DNA from: Atherix ibis
Taxonomy: Eukaryota; Arthropoda; Insecta; Diptera; Athericidae
DNA: 64,000 nucleotides
Reading direction: 5' to 3'
Assembly: GCA_958298945.1 (NCBI GenBank)
Contig: OY282606.1
Location: 73,519,622 to 73,583,621, forward strand
Shown here: piece by piece, positions 1-11,420 of the stretch
Numbering within the stretch: the first letter of the stretch is position 1
How the letters are laid out: each line of letters opens with the position of its first letter
Translations under genes and position numbers: made by a program
Notes under the pieces: model-generated
What the model was told of the DNA's origin: nothing
Databases searched by the model: none
The model's input: only the letters and a program-made list of their open reading frames with translations

Positions 1-1301
1 AAAGTTCCGAGCTGAACGTAAACGGCAGCACACTAAAGCTTTAACAAAGTCGGAGATCCTTAAATGAGAAGCTGGTCCCCGAACACCCGGTTGTTGACAT
101 AATTATACTAGGAGTGAAAAGATTCTGCCCGAAAAGTCGAAAGGATAGTACCAATCTTTTAAGGAGCGATGACGTCAACCACCACCTCCGATTTATGTTA
201 GGAGTACCGCATAGAACGAATTATGCGCGAACCTGGAACATCTAGAATTACTTGACCTACCAGGTCGAGACCGAACTCTTCATTCAAAACTTTGATGATT
301 TACCCACCTAGTTTCTATTCCCTTTTTACTGAGGCTTCACATTTGTATAATTACGAACAGTCTATAATCCGTAGCACTGCTCATTTTCACAGATTCTTAT
401 CCAAACTGACGATTTTAAGAAATTTCTTAAGAAAATCTGCGATAATTTCTTATAATTTATGAAATGTTTCGATTTTGTCCATTATAACAGCCCAACCATA
501 TCAGTCGAAGCCTTAAGCTTAAATCGATTTTTCGTAGTATTGAGTAATGATAATTTTTACCTACCTAATCGACAAAATTCGCATTCACAATGTAGAAACA
601 CCAAATGCCATCGAATAAACCAACTGGCTGCGAACGGAGTCCCAAAGTAGCTTCTTAGAAGACTGATCACGTTCGTAAAGCGGCACGCAATTTTTCCAAA
701 ACGATTTAACAGTAAAAAATCACAAAAATGTTGATTGCTAAAATGCTTACCGCTTTTATATTTATTTGTTTTTTGCATTGTATTTTTCCCACAATTTATT
801 TTTATGTTCGTTTCTTTTTTTTGCTAACATTTTCAATATTCCGCTTCTTATTATTTAATGGTTCTTGTGAGCTTCACTATTTGTAAGCCTTATTGTGGTA
901 TTCATTTTTGTGATATTAAATTAAGAATTTAAAATTTTCAAAGTCGTAGTCATAATATTAATTTTGTGGCAGTTTAAATAAAGAATTTTTAGATTATACG
1001 AAAGCCGTCATGGCAGCCAATAATATTTATACGTTGTAGAGTTTTTTGATTAAATTTTCTTTCTTACAAAATCGAAATTTTTTTCCGATAAGTCAGAGAT
1101 TTGCTGCGAAACTGTACGTATTTCCAATTTGAATTGAATATTGAAGAAAATTATGGCTAAGTAGACTTAAAACTATTTAAGGGTTCGGAAACAGTGGAAA
1201 ATCTACGAGGTTATGCAACAGCTTTTTTGTTTAGGCCAAGGGACTGACGTAATTTTATAGGACTATAGAGTATGTGCCAAAAAAGTAATAAGTGAATTTT
1301 C
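1..1301. other. AT-rich sequence, no gene recognised
   Basis: No supported gene. The first ~300 bases are less AT-rich than the rest and could be a decayed element, but I could not match any frame to a known family. The reading frame at 459-650 (63 codons) has no recognisable motif and is treated as chance. Confidence 0.5.
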
Positions 1302-1380
1302 TTGCAACCATATTTATTATATTTTTATTCGTCAATAAATAAAAATATTATGAATAAAAATATAATAAATATGGTTGCAA
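1302..1380. repeat. Perfect 29-bp inverted repeat with 21-bp loop
   Basis: Bases 1302-1330 and 1352-1380 are exact reverse complements (left arm begins TTGCAACCATATTT). The loop is 1331-1351. No mismatch over 29 bp means it is recent or maintained; most relic elements around it are much more decayed. It may be the ends of a small foldback/MITE-type element or a local replication-slippage product. No flanking duplication could be assigned. Confidence 0.9.
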
Positions 1381-1927
1381 AGAATAGAAGTAGTACATCG
1401 GCGGAGGCGTTGTTTCCATCCTCCGTAGTAATGCTTCGTTACGACTTGACAGTATCAAAATAGCGTCATTTTAGATCTTGGGGAGAAAAAAAAGTCACCC
1501 AGGCTGTGATCACGTGAAAAGAGTGCTGATGAAAAGAGTCCACAAGAACTCGTTGACAAGAGTCGTTATCATGGTGGAGTATTCAAGTGTCTGCAGTGTC
1601 CGATCTGACGTGAAAAAACCTTTTTCTGAACCTTTATCAAAGACTCAGTCATAAGCTTCAATATCAATCGACGGTCGGACCTCCAAAAAGGCCCTCACTC
1701 ATTTCACATTTTCATCACAAAGAACTGTAATTTTAAATTTGCCGCCATTTTTAATCTGTCAAACTTATTACATTTATAATTGACAATATATGCACGGTCA
1801 TAGATAATATATGTATATACAGGACGAAAATGTTGAGTTTGCTTAATACAGTGTATGGCATTTTTATCCACTAAAATTCACTTATCTTTTCTTAAAATAA
1901 GATTTTCCATAGGACCATCGTTAGGTA
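1381..1927. other. Unassigned sequence, somewhat GC-richer
   Basis: Bases ~1380-1700 are clearly less AT-rich than their surroundings and look like decayed formerly coding or mobile DNA, but none of the frames on either strand gave a motif that I can name. The rest is plain AT-rich DNA. Confidence 0.3.
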
Positions 1928-2520
1928 TTACTTCATGGCGAGTAAGTAGACTCTCATCAAGCCTATTATCCCTTTTCTCATTCTTTCTCCCTGGCGGAGT
2001 TTCTTTATTACTTCGGATGCGTAGTCAGCTACCGCTAAATATATTTTATTCAGGCTACAAGCTGCCCTATTCTTATACTTTGTTTCTGACGAATCTGCCC
2101 TTCTCTCATTTCCGTAATGATGTGCCATTTGGACATCTGCTCACCGATTTTTTTTCCACTTCCTTTGTTTCTCCGCCAAAGCATGGAGAGTGGAAGAAGA
2201 CTAGTTCCGCATCCTCGATAATTAGTGCATGTCGCATTAACTTCCCCCTTAAAGCAACATAGATATGCCCTGAAGCACCCATGCCGTGTCAGAAATTGGG
2301 CCATATTGTGATCCACTTCCACATGGTCCATATTCCCTTCCAAGTGGCTACATAAGAAATCCGATAATGCGTCCATTTTTCTTTAATCAAAGTGAGCCCT
2401 ATAAAAGCCACTTTGCCATGCAGTTATCCCTTTTCGTTTCTCTTCTCAGCTTGGCATCGTTAATGGCAGTTTCGAAAAAAGCTTCTTCTAAAAGAATAGT
2501 CGTGGGCATGACTGTTGTAT
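1928..2520 (-). pseudogene. R1-like LINE, C-terminal zinc-knuckle region, decayed
   Basis: Minus-strand frames give FLTRHGCFRAYL followed by two cysteines (TCTNYRGC), then KIGEQMS, IITEMREG and KLRQGERMRKG. This is the pattern seen after the reverse transcriptase of R1/LOA-type LINEs: a 'L(S/T)GHGCFR.YL' block, a Cys-rich knuckle, 'E.VLF.CPRF', then a 'KLR..ER.R' tail. The parts lie in different frames (2376-2050 and 2128-1928) with stops between, so it is a relic of the last ~180 codons of ORF2. The open frame on the plus strand over the same bases (1855-2262) is a shadow. The family is inferred from memory of motif order; no search was possible. Confidence 0.55.
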
Positions 2521-2895
2521 AGACTGGGATGATTATTTCGCTTTTAGCGTTCCTTTGTATCAGTTTTAAGATCAAGAATTTTGACTTTGCTAAGCAGATG
2601 AGCGATACGCTGTAGCTATTTTGCTACAGTTTGGTGAGATGTCATGCTTCGTCCAGTAGGAGAAACGGCCATTTTATCTATTTTGAGTTGAAGTCTTTGA
2701 CCAATACGAATGTTTATGCATGATTGGTTTTCCTTTCGAAAGCTGGTATTGATATTAACGTGTTCCTGATGGCTGATGGCTTTTCAGGTGTTTTTCCTGC
2801 ACTTTTTACGTAGGAGAGGGTAATATGATATGGAAATTAAATCAGAATGGAAAGTGAAGCGGTTCTTTGGGTATTGTCGGTAGGTCTATGCCTCA
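2521..2895. other. Unassigned sequence beside the R1-like relic
   Basis: On the minus strand this lies upstream of the R1-like tail and may be older parts of the same element, but no motif is readable. Confidence 0.3.
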
Positions 2896-3000
2896 GTGGG
2901 ATTCGAACCCACAACCTCTTAGAAGTAATCCAGCACACTTCGGTAGCATACTCATCAGCATACAAGACTATGATCCAAGAGATCGTGGGTTCCATGTGCT
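2896..3000 (-). repeat. tRNA-like segment (candidate SINE piece)
   Basis: Bases 2896-2912 are a 17-bp palindrome whose minus strand, GTGGGTTCGAATCCCAC, is a perfect tRNA T-arm with the Pol III B-box core GGTTCGAATCC. Upstream on the minus strand there is tRNA-like spacing but no convincing acceptor stem or A box, so this is not a functional tRNA gene. About 75 bases away on the plus strand GATCGTGGGTTCCATG looks like a second, decayed B box in opposite orientation. A tRNA-derived SINE remnant is the most likely reading. Confidence 0.35.
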
Positions 3001-3399
3001 ATCAGGAATAATACTTTCATTACTATTCAATTTACTTATCAACCCCAGGACTATGGCCGATAAGCAGCAGCAGTGAAGCAGACGATTGCCTTATTCCACT
3101 TACACATAGTTTAATAGAAGGAAGACATAGTTTACAGTTCAGAAACCACGCTTGTATGCAATAACACGCGGCAAAATCCACTTACCTTAAGTATAGTGAA
3201 ACGCTAACTGACGGAGGCAGATTTAATAAGGCGAGTAGCAGCAAAAAAATTTAAGTTCGTCCATGAAAATGAAAAGAAAAGTTTGGAATTGAAAAAAAAT
3301 CACCAACATTTACCATTGAACCTTAGAAAAAATCACTCTTTTTGAGTGATGAGTTAAAATTTTAAATTCTTCGCCATTTGATTGGCGGCATTAGGGTGG

Positions 3400-3790
3400 A
3401 AGCAGGATAAAGAGCTACGTGGCATGCAGTTTAATACAATGTTATGATTTTGGAATGTTTCAGAGGAAAACTTACAAAGAATGGATACAGGCACATATGG
3501 GAGAAATATGCTATTTTTCCAGAACAAGGATATTAGAAGACGGCTTTTCCTTTTCTTTTTACAAGTTAATGATTATTTCCGCCAATGTTAATCATTCTCG
3601 CAGGAGCTGCAAATATTTTTGAATCTAATGATATGGCCACCAAATTTGCCAGATCTTTCTGCCATTTAATATATTTGGAATGCATTAGCCCAACAGTCTT
3701 AGGCAGCGAACTCTTTCAGCCTACAGGAAAAATTGCTCGAAAGAATACCAAAGCTTTGCAAAGAAGTTATTTAATAAGAAAATTATAAGG
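3400..3790 (+). pseudogene. Tc1-like (DD34E) transposase relic, C-terminal part
   Basis: One plus-strand frame at ~3640-3780 reads WPPNLPDLSAI, a stop, YIWNAL, then LQEKLLERIPKLCKEVI. This matches the 'WP.QSPDLNPIE.LW..L' block and the helix that follows it in Tc1-family transposases. The catalytic glutamate codon (the E of 'PIE') is TAA here, a one-base change from GAA. Frames just upstream contain the corresponding 'GCF...' and 'QDN'-type regions in broken form (3419-3622). The element is frame-shifted and inactive. Terminal repeats were not found. Confidence 0.6.
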
Positions 3791-4044
3791 AAAATAATAA
3801 AAGCGATTAATTAACTTTATATTTTTTATCAAGAAAATAGAATGGTTCAAATACCTATGTTCGATAGTTTACATGTAGCGGCAGTTTTGCATGCACAAAG
3901 ACAGCTATTGAAATCTATCGGTGAAAAATCGAACTTTTTTCAGTGCCATCTTGTATCGTGCAGATGTACTTAATTATTTTTTGTAAACTCATTGAAATTA
4001 TATTATTTCATTCAGAAATGGATCATTACCATGTTTTCATATTC
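3791..4044. other. AT-rich sequence
   Basis: No feature seen between the Tc1 relic and the inverted repeat. Confidence 0.4.
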
Positions 4045-4099
4045 GGCTTTTAGTTTTAATTACATGCTACATTCTAGCATGTAATTAAAACTAAAAGCC
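4045..4099. repeat. Perfect 24-bp inverted repeat with 7-bp loop
   Basis: Bases 4045-4068 (GGCTTTTAGTTTTAATTACA...) and 4076-4099 are exact reverse complements around the loop ACATTCT. A strong cruciform/hairpin. No T-run or coding neighbour suggests a terminator; a MITE-like foldback is a possible origin. Confidence 0.9.
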
Positions 4100-5689
4100 T
4101 TAATTCTACAATAAATATTCAATTGCGATTTAAAACAACCGCGCACTTATTTAAGAAATATGCAGAGCGCTATTTCTCAACTTGCGATTTCATTTGGAAC
4201 TACACTTCTTTTAAATTTCAATAAATTATTTGAAAAAAACATTAGTGGCCATACAAGACATATGGGGTCATATCGGGTATAAATGAATTATCAATACATT
4301 AATGCCTTTAAATAATTTTGTTCGTTTTAATTATTTCACTTTAAATTCAAACGTATCGTGGAAACAATGGTAAATTTTATAAAAGATCTCCCACTACGTA
4401 TAAGATAAGATGCCTGTGCCTTCTTAAATATGTGCTTACTTTCTTATCGCGTCGAAGGTACATAAAGTGCCCATTCTGATTTTTTTAAGAATAACAAAAA
4501 CCAGCGATTGGCTTATAATATTTATTAATGGCCTTTTTGCAAAATTGTGAAAAAAAATAGAATTTTTTATTTACAATTATTTTCACTTCTTGAATTTTGT
4601 TATGTTGTTCTGTAAATGTTGATCGTAATTATTTGAAAGAAATTCTCATACTAATTTGTCAGCTCATCTTTTAGAAAACACCATTTTCCATAGTTCACCG
4701 ATCGTTTTCAATAATTTAGAAATTTTTCTAACACCATCTATTTTTATAAATAGACTATAAGAACTAATTCCAGATTTATTTATTAATATTACTCTTATTT
4801 ATTTAATCGCCTTGAATAATCAATCTACTGTTAAATATATCATTTAATTTTCGTTTTAAAAAAATAAATAATAACGGCGTGGAAATTTTTTTTAAAAAAA
4901 TTGTTCGAATTCTTTCATAAAACAAAGAAGTTTTTTTTGCGGAATTTTTTTAAATCTTGATTATAGAAGACGATAAAAAGAATTAAAAACAAAACAAAAA
5001 TAGAAATTCATTAACAGAGAAAAATATTTTTCATAACTTACGCAGGTGTTCATATTTTTCAGTTTCTGGTCAATAAAGCTAACGAAATGATTGATAAGAA
5101 AATAGTAATGAAAAATTTATGGGATCATCTTATTCAAATTGATTTAATTTTAGGTTTCGCGTGATCTAAATGGATCTGAACATATTTCAAAAGATAATGG
5201 TAATAGCCAGAGAAAAATTTATTGAATTTGTTATAATTATAGCTCCTCTTTTCTCTTACTAAGCTGAGTTACCTTGTAAGAAATTTTAAACAAAAATATT
5301 TTTTTATCTTCGTAAAGTGTTTCTAGAAGCTTATCTTAATTACAAACAGTTTTCTAACATGTCTTTTTAATTAATTTTTTTTTGTGTCGGTTATTTGGAT
5401 TTTTTGGTCTAAACTATTAATAAATTAGTCCTGTCTGAGTTCTAGATTAGAGAAAATGAACTCGAGAAGCATTCTAAAAAGGGGAACTCTTTTATTCCTC
5501 AACCTGAATTTGGATGCTATATCATTAATATTTCAAAACTGAACCATTTTATTCTCTCATATATTCAGAAATGCAATCCAAATCCTTAAAACAATTATAT
5601 TGTCATTAAAATATGGAGCCTACGTACATGAGTGCATACTTCGTATTTGTATTTAAAATCAAGTTTCTTAAAATGTTAGAATTGTTTTT
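4100..5689. other. AT-rich sequence, nothing recognised
   Basis: Roughly 1.6 kb of AT-rich DNA with many homopolymer A and T runs. No frame, terminal repeat or RNA gene could be supported. Confidence 0.5.
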
Positions 5690-6740
5690 GACAAAATAGT
5701 GATACCTGAGTTGGATCCATACTATAACAATAACTGAATATAGGCACATTTCGAAGCGACACTGAGTATAGGCCCATAAACAGTGATTCCTAGTTTGGGC
5801 ATAAATTATAATGAGACACTTAAGATACCTGAGAGAACGTTGCAACGACACTTAAGCTTAGACCCATGTTATACTGGCAGCCGAGTCTGAGCCATTATTA
5901 TAATGATACCTAATTCTAGAACCTATTATAGCTTTACCTATACTTTAGGGACATCTGAGTTTGGGTCAACGTTGCAGCGGCACCTGAGTATGGGCCAAAG
6001 CTACAATAATACCTGAATCTGAGTCCATATGCAATACCTGAGTTTAGGCCCATATAACAGCGACACCAGCATCTCAGCATATATAATAGTAATACCTGAG
6101 TCTGGGCCAATATTGTAGCAATCCCTAAGTCTGAGCCGATGTTACAACAACACCTAAGATATAGCCTAAATGCAATACATGAGCTTAGCCCAATATTGTA
6201 GTGACAGCTGAGTCTGAGCCATTATTATAATGATACCTAATTCTAGGATCTATTATAGCTATACCTATATTTTAGGGACACCAGAGTTTGAGCCAATGCT
6301 GCATAACACTTGGGTCTGAGTCCATATGAAATACCTGAGTTTAGGCCCAATGTTTACAATGATACCTGTGCCTGGGCTCATGAGATACTGAGCTAATATT
6401 CTTCGGACACCTGAGTTCGAGTCCATATTACAGCGATACCTAATTTTAGGGCTATATTATTACTATGACAGCCTACATTTTTATTTTAGTAACAAGTGAG
6501 TTTGGGGACCCGTATTTTCATGACACCTAAGTTTAAGCCAATATTATAGTAAAACTCGAGCCTGGGCCCATATTATATAGACACCGAAGTCCATTCCCAG
6601 CTCATGCCGGTAACTGAATTTGATATCCCAGGTCTCGGCTTATATTTTAGTGATATCTGAGTCCACGCTTATATTATAAAGGCATCTAAGCCTAGGCCTA
6701 CATTATAGCGACACTGAAGTCTGGTGATACGACCATGATA
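5690..6740. repeat. Decayed minisatellite, ~30-37 bp unit, 327-bp higher-order period
   Basis: The text repeats variants of 'ACCTGAGTTTGGGCCCAT' followed by 'ATTATAGTGACA' about thirty times with irregular spacing (~30-37 bp). Words such as CCTGAGT, GAGCC and GCCCATAT recur throughout. A longer block starting GAGTCTGAGCCATTATTATA occurs at 5883 and again at 6210, 327 bp apart, and stays alignable for about 90 bases with a few substitutions, so groups of units were duplicated together. The array is old: individual units are heavily diverged. It codes for nothing; the only open frame over it (5606-5851, minus) is chance. Confidence 0.75.
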
Positions 6741-9249
6741 TCAATTGTTGGTTAGTCACTTAGATTATAGAAGAACTGGATTGGCCTCTGCACAAAAATT
6801 GTGGCATAATTTTGTTGGCAATACATTCGTAGAACGCACACACAAGCAAAACAACAGAAACGACATTTCGTGAAGGGTTGCACAAATATAAAAAAATTAA
6901 CTTTTATTATAGCAATAATAGTAGAGTTTCCTAAGTTTTCTAATTTTTTTGCAATTTAAAAAAAAATTAACTGTCAATGTTAAAATGCCTATATAACGAT
7001 AATTTATGGAATCCGATCTTTTTTTATATTTGAGCTCTTTCAAAAGCATTCTTATAAAAGTAACTATAAAACAGTATAGATTATGAACTGAAATTAATTT
7101 AAAAATTAGTAAAATATTATTTGAGAAATATTTGAGCCTGACAGTAAAGGAAAAGGAGCGTAATTTTTCGATTTATTCTCTTTTTTCTCAAATTACAAAA
7201 TTAAATAAAAGAAAAAAATCAATTTCTAATAAAAAACTAAACTAAAGTAAAATTTTTTCAAAATTCATACTATTCAAAAATTGCTTATTTATTTTCATCA
7301 AATTTATATAAAATCTCAACTAGTATCATTTGTCTCTCCTTCTGACAACAAATCGAAGGAAGAACACACTCAATTCATGTGGTCGAAAAGCGGATTAAAA
7401 CTAATGTAAAGAGTTGGGAGTGCCTCCTCAATTCACATTTTCTTGTACGCACCTTATTTTATTTTATAAATAACACCCCCCCCCCTTCAAAAAAAATATT
7501 AATAATAAATGCCATCGGACGGTCAGGATTATTTTCTTCCAATCCAGCAGTCCGTAATTATTAAAAATCAAATAATAAAAACCTACAATATCTCCTATTT
7601 TAAATTTGAAAAAAAAAGATGTCCAAAGAGCTGTGGAATCTCCTTAGAAGCACTGACGTGAAGAAAATATTCTTTAAGCGGATTAACTATGTATTGTGGT
7701 CACTTTCGTATTCTCTTGTAGACTGACAATAAACACACCCTCTCCCTCCATCTTCTCGATCATTACCGGCATACAAATTTAAAGAAGATTATGATAGATG
7801 CTTGTTTTTTTCATTATATTATTAATAAATTATATATTTTTCTATTGGAAATAAAAGAAAATAACATTTTTTAGTTAATAAATATACAATTTTGAATAGA
7901 GTAGTAAATAAAACTCAGATTATAATACAAATTTTTTTCTTTGGAATTGTTAAAAAGATAATCTTAAAAGTCTTCATATTTATTTTCATCTATTAAAATA
8001 TTCACAAACATTTACCTGCCAATACTGTGAGGAGTTTCCCGCTCAGCGTAGCCTTTCATTGTGTGCGCTGAGCTTTCGGTAGTGAAAATTGCTATTACGT
8101 CATCAGAAACTATGGCACACTAGTGCGAATGACGATCAAGTGAGAGTTTATCGAAAATAACGGGTATTACTGGCTACAGAAGGTGCCCAATTTTGGAACA
8201 CATCCGGCATAGTCTGTTAGCAAATAGAAGTGTTAGATTGAGATGGAGACCAGATCATCTGAGTATATCTGGTCATAAATATGCAACTTTTAGTAGAAGA
8301 GATGCCATCTTTCGCCCAGCACACTCACTAATAGCCTTGCACCTGCACCACACATCGGCAGATGTATTCTGAAACTATTTTTTGATCGAGAAAACTGCTC
8401 ACAATTATTATTATCCGTATCTTAAGGGATTGCCATCTTATCCTTGATTTCTGTTCGAGTGAGATTTCTTCACAATATAAAGACGTAACGCAATTCTTCT
8501 AGGGTCATTTTGCAACTTCCTAGCATCAAAATTCCAGAACTAGTTAGTAGAGAATTTAAGTAAGATGTGAACAGATGGTGCATCGCAATTTAAGGAATTT
8601 AATATCATATATAGGAAAGTAAGTCACAGGATTTGGAGAAATTTTTGATTTGGTATTCATACCTTGAGAAGATGTAAAAAAGTGGCTTCCACTCCAACGG
8701 AACTGCGGATTCAAAATAACTGTCAGATTAATTTTCAATAAGTTGTAAATAACCTAAAATTTTGTAAGTTTCTAACCTAACATTTTTATAAGATTCTATA
8801 TGAATCCCCAGTTTAATAATTACTGCCCACTAATTTGTATATTTTTAATTTATTTTCATTTATAATTCAATACGAAATCTACAATATGCAGATCCCTTTC
8901 AAAGAGCGGACATTTATGCAATTTCAGAAAAGATGCGACGGGATTTCGCACAGTTACCCTGAAAATTCACTCTCTAGAAAGGAATTCGGGGAAAATATGT
9001 TGAACATAATTTTAATATATAATCTTGTACATCATAAAGTGGAAATAAACGCCGATGGGGTGTCTCCAACTAACGAAAGTTAGATTCCTCTAGAAAATTT
9101 TCCGGCCATTGTCTTTTCAGTCTCCAATGAGTGTTTCCAGGGAGGGCAGCATATGTGTAGGACAATTCTTTCGCAAGTGGATTATGATGATAGGATAAAC
9201 AGAAATGAAATTTTTGGCAGTGCAAAAGGGTCGAACATAAAAGGGGTCG
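6741..9249. other. Mostly AT-rich, nothing firmly recognised
   Basis: Contains a run of ten C at 7476-7485, several poly-A/T tracts, and a GC-richer stretch at ~8040-8400 that looks like decayed mobile or coding DNA but matched no family in any frame. The open frames at 7379-7564, 8556-8738 and 8835-9083 lack any recognisable motif. Confidence 0.4.
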
Positions 9250-9880
9250 TCAACAATTTAAGAATTAGAACGTTTCGTTGACCCCCAAAGTTCAATTCCA
9301 TAGGTCCAAATAGATTTTATTGCGTTGTATACTAAAAGTTTAATACTTTTTATTGTTAGTTTCGAGCGTTCGTCCACGCTATGAAACCATATTGATATTG
9401 GGGTATAGAGGGGTGGGTTTTCCTTGACAAAGACTGAAAGTACCTTCATTCTCCATCTATTAAACCAGGATTGATGGTTGTGTATTGGAATTGTAAATTA
9501 TTGGAAGCTACGTCAGGATTTGTATGGGAAGAAAGTATGGCCGTATGGTCTGCATAAGTAGCAATGATTGTTAATTGAAACTTGGAAATGACGTTAGGAG
9601 AGGTATGAATTTATGATAAGGTAGTATGTTGAAGGAAGAAAGCTCTTGAGTTTCCAAAGGAGTCCAGGATGCCACACACGATCAAAAGCTTGGGAGATAT
9701 CTGAAAATACTCCTGGCCAATGCTCTTTCCTCTCAAGAGGAACCAGGATTGAAGGTTGTGGATATGCGATTGTAAATTATTGGAAGCTACACATATGTCA
9801 GAAATTGTATCGGTCGCAAGTATGGCCACGTATTAGGATCAGATGGGATGTCATGGGTATAAATATTATTGTATACAACC
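9250..9880 (-). mobile_element. Jockey-clade LINE, two reverse-transcriptase fragments head to tail
   Basis: On the minus strand the first fragment (~9880-9725) reads NIYTHDIPSDPNT, then ILATDTISDICVA and NLQSHIHNLQSW. This is the segment around and after the YADD motif. It is followed directly by a second fragment (~9715-9258) that starts earlier in the protein: FSDISQAFDRVWHPGLL (block A), ATYADH (YADD with the last D changed to H), NHQSWFNRWRMK, ERSKLTIK, and YNAIKSIWTYGIELWG. The segment around NLQ...QSW thus occurs twice, ~255 bp apart. Both fragments contain stops and frameshifts. The same family (hallmark 'IWTYGIELWGS') recurs at 15.95, 17.4-19.1, 35.5-40.0 and 56.0 kb. Confidence 0.75.
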
Positions 9881-10449
9881 ACTCATAACTTGAAAAATAA
9901 ATATTAACAGCTACAAAGCCACAGGACGTTTAAGATTGAACAGTACTTTAATCTAAGGTAAGAGTTTAGGATCGATGTCTTAAATCGGGTTTCTAAAAGA
10001 TGGTACAAGTATTATGGCATTGCCGAGTGGGTAATGACGATTGAAAAGTACTTACTTATTATTTAGTATAAATTGAATAAATAACATTCCTAAAAGACTA
10101 TAGTTACGAAATTTCTCTGTCAAATACAATATTTACAAATCATTCAACTCCAAAAATTGGAGAAAAAAAATCAAAAATGTCTATTCTAACACCACCTCTG
10201 CACTCTCCGTCTCTACCACCGAAAAATCCCAAAAATTCTTCAAAATTTCTTGTCAAATTATTTGTTCGATTATCGATCATCTTTAAATACGACCTTGCAT
10301 ATTTTTTTTTTCTTTCTTTATAGCTGCGTGTTTGTTTCCCACTTTTCTTCTTATTATTTTGTGCTTAAATGTCGGATTAACGTGCGATATGCACGTATCC
10401 CCCAGAAATGTTGTTCAATATTTGCTTTTCATCGCTTGATGTAGTTTGA
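9881..10449. other. AT-rich sequence, nothing recognised
   Basis: No supported feature. The short frame at 10250-10444 is hydrophobic and low in complexity and is probably chance. Confidence 0.4.
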
Positions 10450-11420
10450 CATTTCCGATTTTGGCTTCAATAGTGGGTGGTGGGGGTAGCCTTGACGTTT
10501 TTGAAACTCGCACATTTCCAATTTGAATTCGATACGATTAAATAAATAAATTTTTTTCGTTGATTTTATTCAAAAAAGCGTTGACGATGTTTGGTGACTG
10601 ACGCTGGTTGTGTACAAATTTGGATCCCCCTTCAATTATTATTGTTGGTCTTTCTAATAAAATCTGTTGTTTTACGCCGGAACAACACACGCTGAATAGT
10701 TCATAATCCGATTCATCATGATTAGCATCATTGTCATCCACAATGGCCACCACTACACTGGCATTGGAAACAAACACCTTCCACTATGGCTAACGTTATT
10801 GCCGCCACCGCGAGACTCGTTCACATCGATAGCGACGGTGCTGCTCAGACCACTGAGGTCAGTTTGGAATGGCAAGTAAATATTAGCGAAGGTAGGCACA
10901 ACGCAAGTGAGGGTGAAGTGGTGAATGGCGGATGGCAAGTATCTCTCCATGGTCATTCAACCATTTTTCATTGTGTTCCTCCTGCCGTGCGCGATCGTAA
11001 CCGGTCTCCAGTAATCCAGTGACAGTGCAATTACTTCTTGTCATTCAGTATCAGTACCAGTTGCGGAGCGGGTGTGTTGGCCAAAAGTGTTTGTGTGTGT
11101 GTTAGCGCGCGCGAGTCGCAACTTGTCATGCCGTGTGCTGCGTATCACGGTAGCACTAAGCCACCGATCATGCTGATTGGTAGACCGCACCGATTACAGA
11201 ACAACGAACTACAAACACATCCACACTAATGGACGTGATCAATGGATGACAGCAACGTCGCCGCATAAAAAATAGTTCTCGGCCAGCGGTGCGAGGCTCG
11301 TAGTGGCTCGCGAGCGAATACCGCGCAAATTCACATTTAATGTTCTTCCTCTCTTTGTTCCTCTCACCAGTTTAACTCTAGCACCGCAACGGACTCTTTA
11401 AGAACAAAACAGTTTTGGAA
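10450..11420 (+). promoter_or_regulatory. GC-richer island, candidate promoter / first exon
   Basis: Base composition rises well above the surroundings at about 10600-11340. The block is rich in CpG (for example GCGCGCGCGAGTCGC near 11105), has a short GT run at ~11090, and at ~11265 has an A-rich TATA-like element (GCATAAAAAATAG) followed by a GC-rich stretch with several GCGAG words. This is typical of an insect promoter or 5' untranslated exon rather than of the repeats around it. Open frames at 10786-11022 and 11038-11229 show no known domain. Orientation is uncertain. I see no repeat family here, so it is probably unique host DNA. Confidence 0.35.

Noticed and set aside
1855..2522. Plus-strand frames of 135 and 78 codons
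   Set aside because: They are shadows of the minus-strand R1-like LINE tail, whose motifs are recognisable.
2896..2970. A complete tRNA gene
   Set aside because: Only the T-arm is convincing; no acceptor stem or proper D-arm could be paired.
7476..7485. Ten-C run as a quadruplex or promoter signal
   Set aside because: A single homopolymer run without further C blocks; most likely a simple-sequence slip.
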